This document shows positions 1 to 9,321 of a DNA stretch of 64,000 bases, piece after piece. The stretch covers positions 248,001-312,000 of the forward strand of contig NZ_JABWSY010000004.1 in assembly GCF_013396335.1 (NCBI RefSeq). Reading direction: 5' to 3'. Source of the stretch: Bacillus sp. EB106-08-02-XG196 (GTDB taxonomy: Bacteria; Bacillota; Bacilli; Bacillales; Cytobacillaceae). The notes beneath the pieces were generated by a model, which saw only the letters and a list, made by a program, of their open reading frames with translations, was not told the DNA's origin and made no database searches. How positions within the stretch are numbered: the first letter of the stretch is position 1; each line of letters starts with the position of its first letter. The position numbers were made by a program, and so were the translations under genes.

Positions 1-983
1 TCATCAATCCCGCCGATTGGCTGCTCACCAGTTAGACAGCAATTGACGAAGTGATTAATTTCATTTTGAAAGCTATCAGAAAAATGAAACCATGGGTGAT
101 CAATTTGCGGTGTGCTATTCAGAATTGTATTGTTCTCCTCATGAACAATGACAAGACTGGGATCAATCTCAGCACCGCCTTTATCACCAAAGATAACAGC
201 ACTCGATTGATCCTGTTTCGCATGAAGCGTAAAGCTGACATCAACCATTAAAGACGCACCATTTTCAAAACGAATTAATGCATTGGCTAAATCTTCAACA
301 TTATTTTCCGGAGAGTAATCAGCCGCTTTATAAAAGGAAAGGTTTTTAATATTTGTGCGGTTACCTAGCTTATTATACGTATTAGCGCTGACAGTCTTGA
401 CTTTTGGCCGGCCCATTAAGTACCATAACAAATCGAGGACATGGACGCCAAGATCTATTAATGGACCGCCTCCGGAACGGGATTTATCTGAAAACCAGCC
501 CCCTGGATTTCCAAATCTTCTTAAGTTTGATGCCTTCGCATAATAAATTTCACCTAATAAACCTGTATCGATATACTCTTTTAAAACAGCAATACTAGAA
601 GCATGACGACGGACATAGCCAATCATAAATTGTTTATGGTTCCGGTCCGTTGCGGCTTTGATTTCCAGCGCCTCATCATAATTAATACATAATGGTTTCT
701 CGCATAACACATGCTTTCGCGCATCTAATGCAGCGACGGAAATTTCCTTGTGTGTATTATTCCAGGTTACCACACTAATGGCATCCAGCTCCGGGTTTTT
801 CAGCATTTCACGATAATCTGTAAAGACATTAGCAATCGAATACTTATTTGCTTTTTCGGAAGCACGTTCTTCTACCAAATCACATATAGCGGCTAATTCT
901 ACATCAGGATTATTTTTATAGGCTTCCAGATGTGCTTCTGACAATGAGCCTGCTCCAACTACGCCAACCTTCAACTTTTTCAC
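1..983 (-). CDS. Gfo/Idh/MocA family oxidoreductase, partial (C-terminus outside window)
   Basis: About 327 codons are visible and the reading frame is open to the window edge, so the C-terminus is missing. The GTG start at 983 follows a GAGGAGG ribosome site. The N-terminus has a Rossmann dinucleotide-binding motif (GVVGAGSLSEAHL), and the CEKPL motif, whose lysine is catalytic in this family, follows at about residue 95. The family oxidises or reduces sugars and cyclitols with NAD(P). It is the last visible gene of the operon that starts near 13.4 kb, 80 bp after a permease gene, so it probably works on the sugar imported by that locus. The exact substrate cannot be read from the sequence. 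Confidence 0.9.
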   Translation of the reverse strand, partial: MKKLKVGVVGAGSLSEAHLEAYKNNPDVELAAICDLVEERASEKANKYSIANVFTDYREMLKNPELDAISVVTWNNTHKEISVAALDARKHVLCEKPLCINYDEALEIKAATDRNHKQFMIGYVRRHASSIAVLKEYIDTGLLGEIYYAKASNLRRFGNPGGWFSDKSRSGGGPLIDLGVHVLDLLWYLMGRPKVKTVSANTYNKLGNRTNIKNLSFYKAADYSPENNVEDLANALIRFENGASLMVDVSFTLHAKQDQSSAVIFGDKGGAEIDPSLVIVHEENNTILNSTPQIDHPWFHFSDSFQNEINHFVNCCLTGEQPIGGID

Positions 984-1063
984 TTTTTTCCTCCTCTATA
1001 ATACATCATTATTTATAAATTTCGCCCAACACATCAATAAAGCACAGGATGATAGATTTGTCA

Positions 1064-2041
1064 TTATTCCACTAGCCCTGTACGTTCCACCCCTTCTACG
1101 AAATGACGCTGGAAAATCATAAATATAAGTAATGGAGGCAAAATTGCAAGGAAGCTTGCTGCCATTTTAATCGCTCTAGCTTCAAAGGATGTAATTTGCT
1201 GGCTCTCAATAAAACTTGTTATAACTCGATCCATCTGAAGCAATTCACTGGCCAAAGGTAAACTTTTTGCATCTGCTAAAAACATTTGCGGGAAATAAGT
1301 ATCATTCCACGTCCATACAAATGAAAACAGAAATACAACTAAAATTGCGGGTTTAGCTAATGGGAGCATGACCTTTAAATAGAATTTTATTGCTGTTGCC
1401 CCATCAATTTTAGCCGCTTCTTCGAGCTCCTTTGGCTGAGTGAGAAAGAATTGGCGGAAAATAATGACGAATAATGCCCCTTTTACTCCAAAGCCAAAAA
1501 TAGATGGGATAATTAAGGTTAGAATCGAATTGTCCAGCCCTAAATTTCGAAATGCTACAATTGTAGGCAAAACAATCACCTGAGGAGGGATAATAAATGC
1601 CAATAACAATAGCCCAAAAACGAGTTTCTTAAACGGAAAATCCAATCGAGCCAAAGCATACCCAGCCAATCCTGTAGAAATACAATGGAAAACAGCTGCA
1701 GATAATGCCACGACAAAGCTGATTAAAAAAGACTTTGTATAATCAAGCATCTCCCACGCTTTCTCCATATGTCCAAAATAAATCTCCGTAGGAATCCAAG
1801 TAACCGTTGGATCAATGATATCCTCAGTGGTCATCAACATGTTAACCATCATTTTCAAAATAGGGTTAAGATAAATATAGGAAGTTGCAATAAAAATCGT
1901 GTATAAGAAGGCCTTGAAAAGAAGGCCCTCATTTATTTCTCTTCCAAGCACCGTATATTTAACGGACCTTAAACTTCTTGTAAGGAACGGATTGTACCTT
2001 ACTTTATTCGCGGCTTTTTTTATTTCAACATTAGCATTCAT
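1064..2041 (-). CDS. Carbohydrate ABC transporter permease (MalG type)
   Basis: This 325-residue inner-membrane protein has six predicted membrane segments. Its EAA loop (EEAAKIDGATAIKFY) near residue 215 docks the ATPase subunit. It has a long N-terminal cytoplasmic stretch before the first membrane span. The start is supported by GGAGGG nine bases upstream. It lies 12 bp after its partner permease gene, so the two are translated as a pair. They form the second permease pair of this operon. No separate ATPase accompanies the pair, so the MsmX-like protein at 12.3-13.4 kb probably energises it. Confidence 0.92.
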   Translation of the reverse strand: MNANVEIKKAANKVRYNPFLTRSLRSVKYTVLGREINEGLLFKAFLYTIFIATSYIYLNPILKMMVNMLMTTEDIIDPTVTWIPTEIYFGHMEKAWEMLDYTKSFLISFVVALSAAVFHCISTGLAGYALARLDFPFKKLVFGLLLLAFIIPPQVIVLPTIVAFRNLGLDNSILTLIIPSIFGFGVKGALFVIIFRQFFLTQPKELEEAAKIDGATAIKFYLKVMLPLAKPAILVVFLFSFVWTWNDTYFPQMFLADAKSLPLASELLQMDRVITSFIESQQITSFEARAIKMAASFLAILPPLLIFMIFQRHFVEGVERTGLVE

Positions 2042-2053
2042 GGTCTTCCCTCC

Positions 2054-2923
2054 TTAACCTTTTGATAATTTCTGACCTCTGTTCAACCGCATAAATATCA
2101 TCATGACGATTAACAAGAATACAATAATGATAAGGAAATAGATCCATGCAAGTGCGCTGCTATATCCATAATTCCCTGTACCTATTAAATCAATGATCGG
2201 ATTGAATGGGAAAGTAAACATATCGACAACGGTATAAATTAAATTCAAAAAGATAAACGGAGTCATAGCCGGCAAGGTTATTTTCCAAAAAACCTCCCAT
2301 GGAGAGGCACCGTCTATCCGTGCTGATTCATAGGCTGAATTTGGGATTGTCTGACGGCCCGCCAAGAAAATCAAGATTTGTACACCCGAATACCATAATA
2401 CTAATACGAAGCGATTCAATAATGTTTTAACAGGCTGGGCCCATGAACTGTTACCCAGGAAAGTATCTAAATACGCACCAATGGAAAAACGTTCTAAAAA
2501 CCCTAAGCTTCCTTCTCCTTGATTAACAAACTCCGTTAATAGATATCCAGTAGTAAAAATGACCGGAAGGAAGAAAATTGCCCGAAATAAAAAACGTCCA
2601 CGTAAATTTTGATTTAATAAAATCGCAATTAGTAGTGAAAAAATCAAAATAATCGGTACCATGATAACAACTTCTTGAAAATAAGGAATTAACTCATCAT
2701 AAAAGGCAGAGCTGTTAAACAAGATTTCTCGATAGTAAGCAATTCCATTAAAGTCGTATTCCATACCTGAAGGAAGAACTTTTACCTTGTGGAAGCTCAT
2801 ATAAAGTGAAAATCCAAGTGGAAATGCTAGAAATATCATAAATCCCAATAACCAGGGAGCTATAAATAAGCTCCCTTCTAGGTTACGGGAAACCTTTGCA
2901 CTTAATCTTCGACTTCTTTGCAA
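2054..2923 (-). CDS. Carbohydrate ABC transporter permease (MalF type)
   Basis: This is a 289-residue integral membrane protein with an EAA loop (SARIDGASPWEVFWKITLP). The frame is open further upstream, but I choose the TTG at 2923. It follows a strong GGAAGGAGGGG ribosome site and begins two bases after the stop of the DUF5696 gene. Starting there also gives a normal N-terminus (MQRSRRLSAK) leading into the first membrane span. It forms a transmembrane pair with the next gene. The tight spacing to a secreted DUF5696 protein suggests that the two functions are coupled. Confidence 0.9.
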   Translation of the reverse strand: MQRSRRLSAKVSRNLEGSLFIAPWLLGFMIFLAFPLGFSLYMSFHKVKVLPSGMEYDFNGIAYYREILFNSSAFYDELIPYFQEVVIMVPIILIFSLLIAILLNQNLRGRFLFRAIFFLPVIFTTGYLLTEFVNQGEGSLGFLERFSIGAYLDTFLGNSSWAQPVKTLLNRFVLVLWYSGVQILIFLAGRQTIPNSAYESARIDGASPWEVFWKITLPAMTPFIFLNLIYTVVDMFTFPFNPIIDLIGTGNYGYSSALAWIYFLIIIVFLLIVMMIFMRLNRGQKLSKG

Positions 2924-2924
2924 T

Positions 2925-5201
2925 TTATTCCCCTCCTTCCAGTACAACGAAATCCTCAGCACCAATTTCAATTCCATCAATCGTGAAAGGATCTTTATTG
3001 TAATTGACCAAAATGCGTTTACCATTTTCATAGATTGTTTCAAATACGCCATCAGCAATCATGCGGTGATCTATAATAAACTGGCTTTGAACATCTCGAA
3101 GGGCATCATTAAATTGTTGATATTGTGCTGCAATCTCTTTTTCCCAATCTTTAAAGTTCGTACTATAAAAGCTGCGCATAGACCTTGATTCCAATAATTT
3201 ATTCGATTGTTCATAGGTTACTAGAAATGAAGGATAGGCCCCGTATTCAATCCCCTTTAAAAAGGATTCCTTTACATTTCCACTCATATTACCGTAATCA
3301 AAGGAGTAGCCCACTAAGCCATGAAGCGCGATTTGTTCAAACGGCACGACTCTATCTACGAATAAGCCAAAGGAGTAGTCATGATCCATTTGATCAATAT
3401 GACTGCTATTATTTAGCGCATAAAGGTTTCCAGATGTTACTCGAACATCACCAAGCACTTCTTTTGTTTTGTCAAAAATATCTTGTTGAATTTCTTTTGC
3501 TTCATGCCTTGAAGCGAAATGTCGATCATTGAAATCAGTCGCAAGCATTGCACCAATACCGGATCCGTATAAATAACCGTCTACCCCTAATTCCTTTACT
3601 CTCTCCAAATCTTTGAAAATGACATCTTTCATAAAGCGCGGACTAACAAAAGTTGTTTCCATTCCAGATCTTTTAAATTCAATAATCGAAGACCCTAGAT
3701 CACGCAGACCATCTCGGCTTTGTCGAAAACCATCTTTTCCAGTATTGTTAAAGGAATAGGTACTGGCGTCTAAGAAAACTGACATTCCTTCTGAATGAGC
3801 GTAATCAACAAAGCTCTTCATCCCGCTGTTGCCGCCTAAATCTCTATCTACCGGGAAGTGCCCCCCATATTTTCCATAGCCGCCATTTTGCCAGCCAATA
3901 TAAGTAATAGCCATATCCTTAATACCTTGCTTACTAAGGTCTTGCACAATCTGTTTTGCCTGATCCGTTGTAGTCAATGACAAAAACGAATCTGTAATAA
4001 AGCCATTTTTTGTTCCGCCGCCCAGAATATTTAATTGCAAATCAAGATTCTTTTTATCACTTTTTATCCGCTCAAAGCCGTGATTTTCGATTAAATATTG
4101 GCGATATCGTTCAGCCAAATCCACATAATCCGGATTTTCCTTCGCAATCATATAGTAACGGATAACACGCTTCGTTCGTTGGATGTCTTCTGTGTAGGTG
4201 AAATAGCCTTCTGTCTGCTTCTTATTCGTAGGCTGAAAAACTTTAAAACGAAATAAATGTTCACCAGTTGCCCAATTATATTGGCTCATTGACTGTGAGG
4301 GCGCTGATACAATACTTGAATAAGACTCACCTTTATGAATAACTCCCAATGTTGCTTGGTCACCCGCCACAATACCAAACACCGGCATCCTTATCGGAAG
4401 ACTGGAAGAAAGATTCGAATTGGCGGCAAAAGCAATATCCTCGCCATATACTCTTTCACTATATAGATTAGTTGTACTTGAACGATTCTTTTTAAAGTCT
4501 ACAAGTACGCCTGAGCCGTCTGGCAGAAGTATAAAGCCGTTTTCCTTTTCAGATGTTTCGGCACCAAGAAAAGGAAATAGTCTAAGTGAAACAAGCCGCG
4601 CCATTGGATCATTCATCTTCGTATCCTTTTGTTTAACATCGACAATATCTTCCGATAGAACAGTTGTTTCTACAAAATCCTTTTCTAGACGGACTTGGAT
4701 TGGAATGACAAAACCAACTTTCGGAAGATTATAGGTTACTTGAAACCCGTTATCGATCTTTTTGAAATCAACCTCTCCATTTTGACTGATAAGATTGGAT
4801 TCTTTGACCATGTCTTTTCGTACGTTCATTTCCACGTATGAAAACATGAATGGTGACTGGAGGTGAGCTTTCCATGCACTAGATGTTCCCTTTTGCTCCC
4901 AGCCATCTGGATTAGGAAAAGACCTCAATACCGCATTTGTCTCTTTATTTATAACGATAAAATGACCTGTCTCCGAATCCGCTTTGAGAATAAAGCCATC
5001 GTTTTCCGCTACATCCTGAAAGGTATTTGTATCTGGCAGTGCGTTAGGTTTATCATTTTTCGAAGATTTTTGTTTTTTCAACCCTATCTCTATGGTTGGC
5101 TTATTTGCTTGCTTTACATTATTCTCAGCAAACGCAGGGATTACCCAGCATGAAAGAAGTACCGCAAGTATCAAAATTATTAAGGTTTTCCTCTTTCTCA
5201 T
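2925..5201 (-). CDS. Secreted DUF5696 domain protein, probable glycoside-hydrolase-like
   Basis: This protein of about 758 residues has a cleavable signal peptide (residues 1 to about 27, ending AFA). It looks like the DUF5696 family, which I know from carbohydrate ABC loci of Bacillaceae and Paenibacillaceae and for which I know of no established activity. Residues of about 385-640 alternate strands and helices with many aromatic and acidic residues (YIGWQNGGYGKYGGHF, DGYLYG), which suits a TIM-barrel hydrolase. The ATG at 5201 overlaps the upstream stop (TGATG) and lies seven bases after GGAGGTGA; a GTG at 5204 is also possible. No C-terminal membrane anchor is visible. The family call is from memory and the hydrolase role is inferred. 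Confidence 0.78.
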   Translation of the reverse strand: MRKRKTLIILILAVLLSCWVIPAFAENNVKQANKPTIEIGLKKQKSSKNDKPNALPDTNTFQDVAENDGFILKADSETGHFIVINKETNAVLRSFPNPDGWEQKGTSSAWKAHLQSPFMFSYVEMNVRKDMVKESNLISQNGEVDFKKIDNGFQVTYNLPKVGFVIPIQVRLEKDFVETTVLSEDIVDVKQKDTKMNDPMARLVSLRLFPFLGAETSEKENGFILLPDGSGVLVDFKKNRSSTTNLYSERVYGEDIAFAANSNLSSSLPIRMPVFGIVAGDQATLGVIHKGESYSSIVSAPSQSMSQYNWATGEHLFRFKVFQPTNKKQTEGYFTYTEDIQRTKRVIRYYMIAKENPDYVDLAERYRQYLIENHGFERIKSDKKNLDLQLNILGGGTKNGFITDSFLSLTTTDQAKQIVQDLSKQGIKDMAITYIGWQNGGYGKYGGHFPVDRDLGGNSGMKSFVDYAHSEGMSVFLDASTYSFNNTGKDGFRQSRDGLRDLGSSIIEFKRSGMETTFVSPRFMKDVIFKDLERVKELGVDGYLYGSGIGAMLATDFNDRHFASRHEAKEIQQDIFDKTKEVLGDVRVTSGNLYALNNSSHIDQMDHDYSFGLFVDRVVPFEQIALHGLVGYSFDYGNMSGNVKESFLKGIEYGAYPSFLVTYEQSNKLLESRSMRSFYSTNFKDWEKEIAAQYQQFNDALRDVQSQFIIDHRMIADGVFETIYENGKRILVNYNKDPFTIDGIEIGAEDFVVLEGGE

Positions 5202-7351
5202 CACATTGTCACCTCCCGATAAAGGGTTAAGAAAAAGTCAATGGTCTCTGATGAAAGACCAATCACAATAAAAACTAAAACCCATAACATAATCATTGAA
5301 AACATGGATAGTAAACTAGTAATAATCGTTTCCCCGACTGAATAATTTTGCAGCGCCTGAATCATCCAAAAAAACAATGCAGCACTCCAAATAATCATCA
5401 GCACGTTGAAAAATCCGTAGATAGAAGATTCATTTAATGACATCAGGTTTGACAGTACCGCTAATGGTATACCGAGGAGAAGCACCGGGAATAGCGCATA
5501 GGCACTGCCAACAAACACATCTTTAAACCGTGCTTGCCCTTGCTTGATTGAACCAATTAAATAATGACAAATGACCCAAGATACCCATACCGTTGTAGAA
5601 ACAGTCAAAATAGAATCGATATTTATGCTGCCAACAGCCACCGGTTGGAACGTAAAGCTAGTAAAATACATTTTGACAAGTACCATGACTATAACCATTA
5701 AAAGGATGATGATGGCGCTTGTATATCCGCCCTTATTTCGGTAACGAATATCGGCAAAGCCATCCAATGGATGTCTAAGGATATAAAATGCATGTTTTAA
5801 CTGTTCAAGCAGTTTTATTTCCTTCAGCCATTTAAGTTTCTTTAGAAAGGAATCCTTTACACTCTTTCGTTTGCTTTTCCGACGATATTGTACTCCTGCA
5901 ATGGATGTCAGTCCTATGACAACAAAGGCATTGGCTAAATAGGTAAAGTTGCTTTGGAACCAATTTAAACGAAGCTGCCAAAAGGAATCAGAGTACCCTT
6001 GGTCATCACCAGCGAGCTTATATAATTCTTTCGATTTTTCAAAATCCTCACGATAAAAGGCAGCTCGGGCCAGTCCAGTATAAGCAGGAGTAAACAGAGC
6101 GTTTTGTCTGACAATTTCACTCCAATACTTCTCACTTTCTACGTATTTGCCTTCCTGTGTCAGGATATATGCGTCTTGAACAGTTTTTCCAAATTGTGTT
6201 GGAACAAGGACCTGAACAAGATTTAACGAATCATCGAGAATGAAGATTTTGTTTTCAGAGTTTGTATCAAGTGCAACCGGACTTTGATTAACACCTATTT
6301 GAGCTGTCCCAGAAGTACTAGGAGCACCCCAAAAAAAGAGTAATTCTCCGTTTTGGTTGAATTGTGTTACTAAAGCATTGGCTTTGTCCGCAACGGTGAC
6401 AATTCCATTTTCATCAACGGTGACATCCGTAAGGTCCGTACTTACTCCGGCCTGCCCTTCTTCTTTCACTGTGGAATCTTCTCGTAAAAAGCTTACATTT
6501 ACATTTTCATTAAAAGAAAATTCCTTCCATTGATTCTCACCGCGAATGTTTAATTTTTTTATTTCCTCTGACTTGTCCTTAGATACGGTATAAATATATC
6601 CATTTTTATCAATTTCGACGTTACGGATCGGATTTGGAAGTAATCGGACCTGTCTTGCTAACTGTTCTTTTGTATAAAATACTTTACGAATTCTGTCCAT
6701 GAGTGACACTTCCGATACATTGGTGCCATAAAATCCATAAAAGCCTCCATCAGGATAAAATTGAATAATCCCTTGGAATGTTCCGCGCGAAACGACATAA
6801 ACGAAGCCGCGTCTATCAACAATCATATTGATCGGTTCATAGACAAACTTCTGATTAATATATTTTGATTCTGGACGTAAAAACTCCTGAATCATATTTC
6901 CTTCCTTATTTAAGCGAATGACCCTCTTATTCCCTGTATCTGCGATATAAATATCCCCATTATCGGTAATAAAAACACCTGAGGGCTCTTTCAATGGGCT
7001 TTCTGGCACCGTCAGGAACCTTACAAGTTTCCCGCCCTTGTCCAAATGAACAATACGATTATTACCCGTATCGGCGATATAGATATCATCCTGTTGATCA
7101 ATAAATAAATCCTGGGGCTTATTTAATGGTGAGTAAATTTTCTCTCCATTTTCATCAACCATATAGATGTCCCGAGCTATGACTCCTTCAGGTTCATAAG
7201 CTGGCTGGGTAAAGATCGTTCGTCCAAAACCATCTACACTAAACGTATCAAACGGCGTGTCTGCCTTGACCGTTAATGAAGGTGATAGGATTATGGTTAA
7301 CAGGCAAAGAACAACGATTATTGAATACCAATTTCTTCGGTTTTTTTTCAT
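5201..7351 (-). CDS. NHL-repeat / Yip1-domain membrane protein
   Basis: This is a 716-residue multidomain protein. It has a signal peptide or anchor (residues 1-31), then NHL beta-propeller repeats at about 75-385, seen as repeated blocks such as DDIYIADTGNNRIVHL and GDIYIADTGNKRVIRL. A TPR-like helical stretch (about 390-450), one membrane span (about 465-485), a basic linker and a C-terminal multi-span Yip1-like domain (about 525-716) follow. The propeller should face outside and the Yip1 domain sits in the membrane. Its place between permease genes and the DUF5696 gene suggests a scaffold or sensor for the transport machine. That role is inference, and I know of no characterised homologue. 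Confidence 0.82.
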   Translation of the reverse strand: MKKNRRNWYSIIVVLCLLTIILSPSLTVKADTPFDTFSVDGFGRTIFTQPAYEPEGVIARDIYMVDENGEKIYSPLNKPQDLFIDQQDDIYIADTGNNRIVHLDKGGKLVRFLTVPESPLKEPSGVFITDNGDIYIADTGNKRVIRLNKEGNMIQEFLRPESKYINQKFVYEPINMIVDRRGFVYVVSRGTFQGIIQFYPDGGFYGFYGTNVSEVSLMDRIRKVFYTKEQLARQVRLLPNPIRNVEIDKNGYIYTVSKDKSEEIKKLNIRGENQWKEFSFNENVNVSFLREDSTVKEEGQAGVSTDLTDVTVDENGIVTVADKANALVTQFNQNGELLFFWGAPSTSGTAQIGVNQSPVALDTNSENKIFILDDSLNLVQVLVPTQFGKTVQDAYILTQEGKYVESEKYWSEIVRQNALFTPAYTGLARAAFYREDFEKSKELYKLAGDDQGYSDSFWQLRLNWFQSNFTYLANAFVVIGLTSIAGVQYRRKSKRKSVKDSFLKKLKWLKEIKLLEQLKHAFYILRHPLDGFADIRYRNKGGYTSAIIILLMVIVMVLVKMYFTSFTFQPVAVGSINIDSILTVSTTVWVSWVICHYLIGSIKQGQARFKDVFVGSAYALFPVLLLGIPLAVLSNLMSLNESSIYGFFNVLMIIWSAALFFWMIQALQNYSVGETIITSLLSMFSMIMLWVLVFIVIGLSSETIDFFLTLYREVTM

Positions 7352-7377
7352 TGTTAAACCTCCGTTCCCCTTCTGGC

Positions 7378-8295
7378 TTATTTAATTCCAGAATGTGCCA
7401 TTGTGGCAATAACTTTTCTCTGGAAGAATAAAAATATGATGAACTGAGGTAAAAACATGAAAAGCGCACCTGCTGCAGCAGCCCCTTGCCTCGCAACGGT
7501 ATTTGCCAAATTTGCCGTAAGGGACATCATATAATATGGCAATGTTTTCATCGATTCATCTTGCATAAATAACTGTGAAGTTTCTACGTTACTCCAAGCT
7601 GATTGGAACGATATAATGCCAATCGTTGCGATGGCAGGTGTAACAATCGGCATGACGATTCGCAGAAATATACCAAATTCCGATGCACCATCTAGTTTTG
7701 CTGCCTCTAATAATTCATTTGGTACTTGATCAATAAATTGTTTCATTAAAAATACGCCAACTGGCATCGCAATCACAGGCAATACATGACCCCAATAGGA
7801 ATTCATGATTCCTAAATTCTGTACGACCACATATCTCGGTATTTGCAGAACCTGTGGTACAAATAGAAGTGAAATCATGATTAATGAAAAGACAAGCTTG
7901 GCACCTGGGAATGGATGTTTCGACAATGCGTATGCACAAAGTGCACTCGTGACAACCATGGCAATCGTTGCAAGTACGGTAACGACCACACTGTTAAAAA
8001 TGTATCTTGAAACGGGTACAAATGCGCTTGATGTTAATGACATGAGCTCAATAAAGTTCTGAAAGGTCGGATTTTGGACAATAAATGTTGGCGGAAAGAG
8101 AAATAACTCATGTAATGGCTTAAAAGCATGGTTGAAAATGTAAACAATCGGGAGCAGCATGAAGATTGATGCTACTGTTAGAAAAATTAGGATAATATAT
8201 TGTGTTCGATCCAATCTTTTTAATTCCATTAAGAAATTGGTCCATTTCCACTTGCTTTCTTTTCCAAAATTCGTGAATGCTTCTATAAATCTCAT
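7378..8295 (-). CDS. Carbohydrate ABC transporter permease (MalG type)
   Basis: This is a 305-residue, six-span membrane protein with the EAA loop EAAKLDGASEFGIFLRIVMP around residue 200. A GAGGGG site precedes the ATG, three bases after the stop of its partner. With the next gene it forms the first permease pair of the operon, directly downstream of the large CBM-fused binding protein and probably served by it. The substrate is likely an oligosaccharide. Confidence 0.93.
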   Translation of the reverse strand: MRFIEAFTNFGKESKWKWTNFLMELKRLDRTQYIILIFLTVASIFMLLPIVYIFNHAFKPLHELFLFPPTFIVQNPTFQNFIELMSLTSSAFVPVSRYIFNSVVVTVLATIAMVVTSALCAYALSKHPFPGAKLVFSLIMISLLFVPQVLQIPRYVVVQNLGIMNSYWGHVLPVIAMPVGVFLMKQFIDQVPNELLEAAKLDGASEFGIFLRIVMPIVTPAIATIGIISFQSAWSNVETSQLFMQDESMKTLPYYMMSLTANLANTVARQGAAAAGALFMFLPQFIIFLFFQRKVIATMAHSGIK

Positions 8296-8298
8296 TTA

Positions 8299-9321
8299 TT
8301 ACTTCCCCTCCTTTTCTTCTAATAGAAAAAAGAAGATACGACTTAATAGGAACATCATAACCAAAAGAACAACAGAAATCGCACTTGCATACCCCAACTC
8401 AAAGCGGATAAAACCATAATCATCGATATGACTAATCATTACCTGACCGGCGTAGTTGGGAGTAGGATTAGAGCCAGAAAGCTGAACACCCAGATTTCCA
8501 GCCTGTAATGTATGAATGATTGACATAACACCGGCAAATAATAATTGCGGTCTCATCATCGGAACCGTGATATACCATATTTCTTGTAATCTATTCGAAA
8601 TGCCATCGATTTTCCCTGCATCGTAAAGCTCTTTATCCACATTTAACAAACCTGCCAGCATCGCTAAAAATCCGATGCCCATACTTGACCAGATGGAAAC
8701 TACAATCATAATATTTAATAGCCAATCTTGATCCTGTAAGAAAATGATTGGTTCCGTAATAAATCCCCAATTTAATAGGAAACTATTAATGTAACCAGTT
8801 CGGTCTCCAGAGAACATGACTTGCCAAACTACAGTCATAGCAACGCCTGCTGCCAGCGATGGGACATACATAGCTAGTGCATATCCCATACGCAAGGTGT
8901 TTGGGAGCTGGGCAATGAACCAAGCAAGAAGAAAAGCAAGGACAAAACCAACCGGACCAACAAACAATGAAAATTTAAAGGTGTTCGGCAGGACATTTTG
9001 TAAAAATACAATATCCTGTGAGAATAAGGTTTGATAATTTAACCATGCTGACCATGTCGGAAATTGGATTGAGTTAAAATAGGTAAAGCTTAAACCCATG
9101 GCCGCTAAGACAGGAATAACAATAAAAATAGTAAACAAAATCATAAATGGTGCAATAAACAAATAAGATAGGCGGTATTCCCATATATTTGCCAATGTCT
9201 TGCTCGTACGGTAAGCAACTTCATCTTTCATTCTAGTTATTTTTGATGGTTTGATGGTACTAAGATTTCGTTTTTCAATTGGTTTTTCAATTGGCTTTTC
9301 AAGCTGAATATCATTGTTCAT
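8299..9321 (-). CDS. Carbohydrate ABC transporter permease (MalF type)
   Basis: This is a 340-residue membrane protein with a basic N-terminal tail containing a short repeat (EKPIEKPIEK), six predicted spans, and an EAA loop (YDAGKIDGISNRLQEIWYI) near residue 235. The start overlaps the end of the binding-protein gene by 11 bases and follows GGAGTGAACC, so the two are translationally coupled. It is the transmembrane partner of the 7378-8295 permease. Confidence 0.92.
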   Translation of the reverse strand: MNNDIQLEKPIEKPIEKRNLSTIKPSKITRMKDEVAYRTSKTLANIWEYRLSYLFIAPFMILFTIFIVIPVLAAMGLSFTYFNSIQFPTWSAWLNYQTLFSQDIVFLQNVLPNTFKFSLFVGPVGFVLAFLLAWFIAQLPNTLRMGYALAMYVPSLAAGVAMTVVWQVMFSGDRTGYINSFLLNWGFITEPIIFLQDQDWLLNIMIVVSIWSSMGIGFLAMLAGLLNVDKELYDAGKIDGISNRLQEIWYITVPMMRPQLLFAGVMSIIHTLQAGNLGVQLSGSNPTPNYAGQVMISHIDDYGFIRFELGYASAISVVLLVMMFLLSRIFFFLLEEKEGK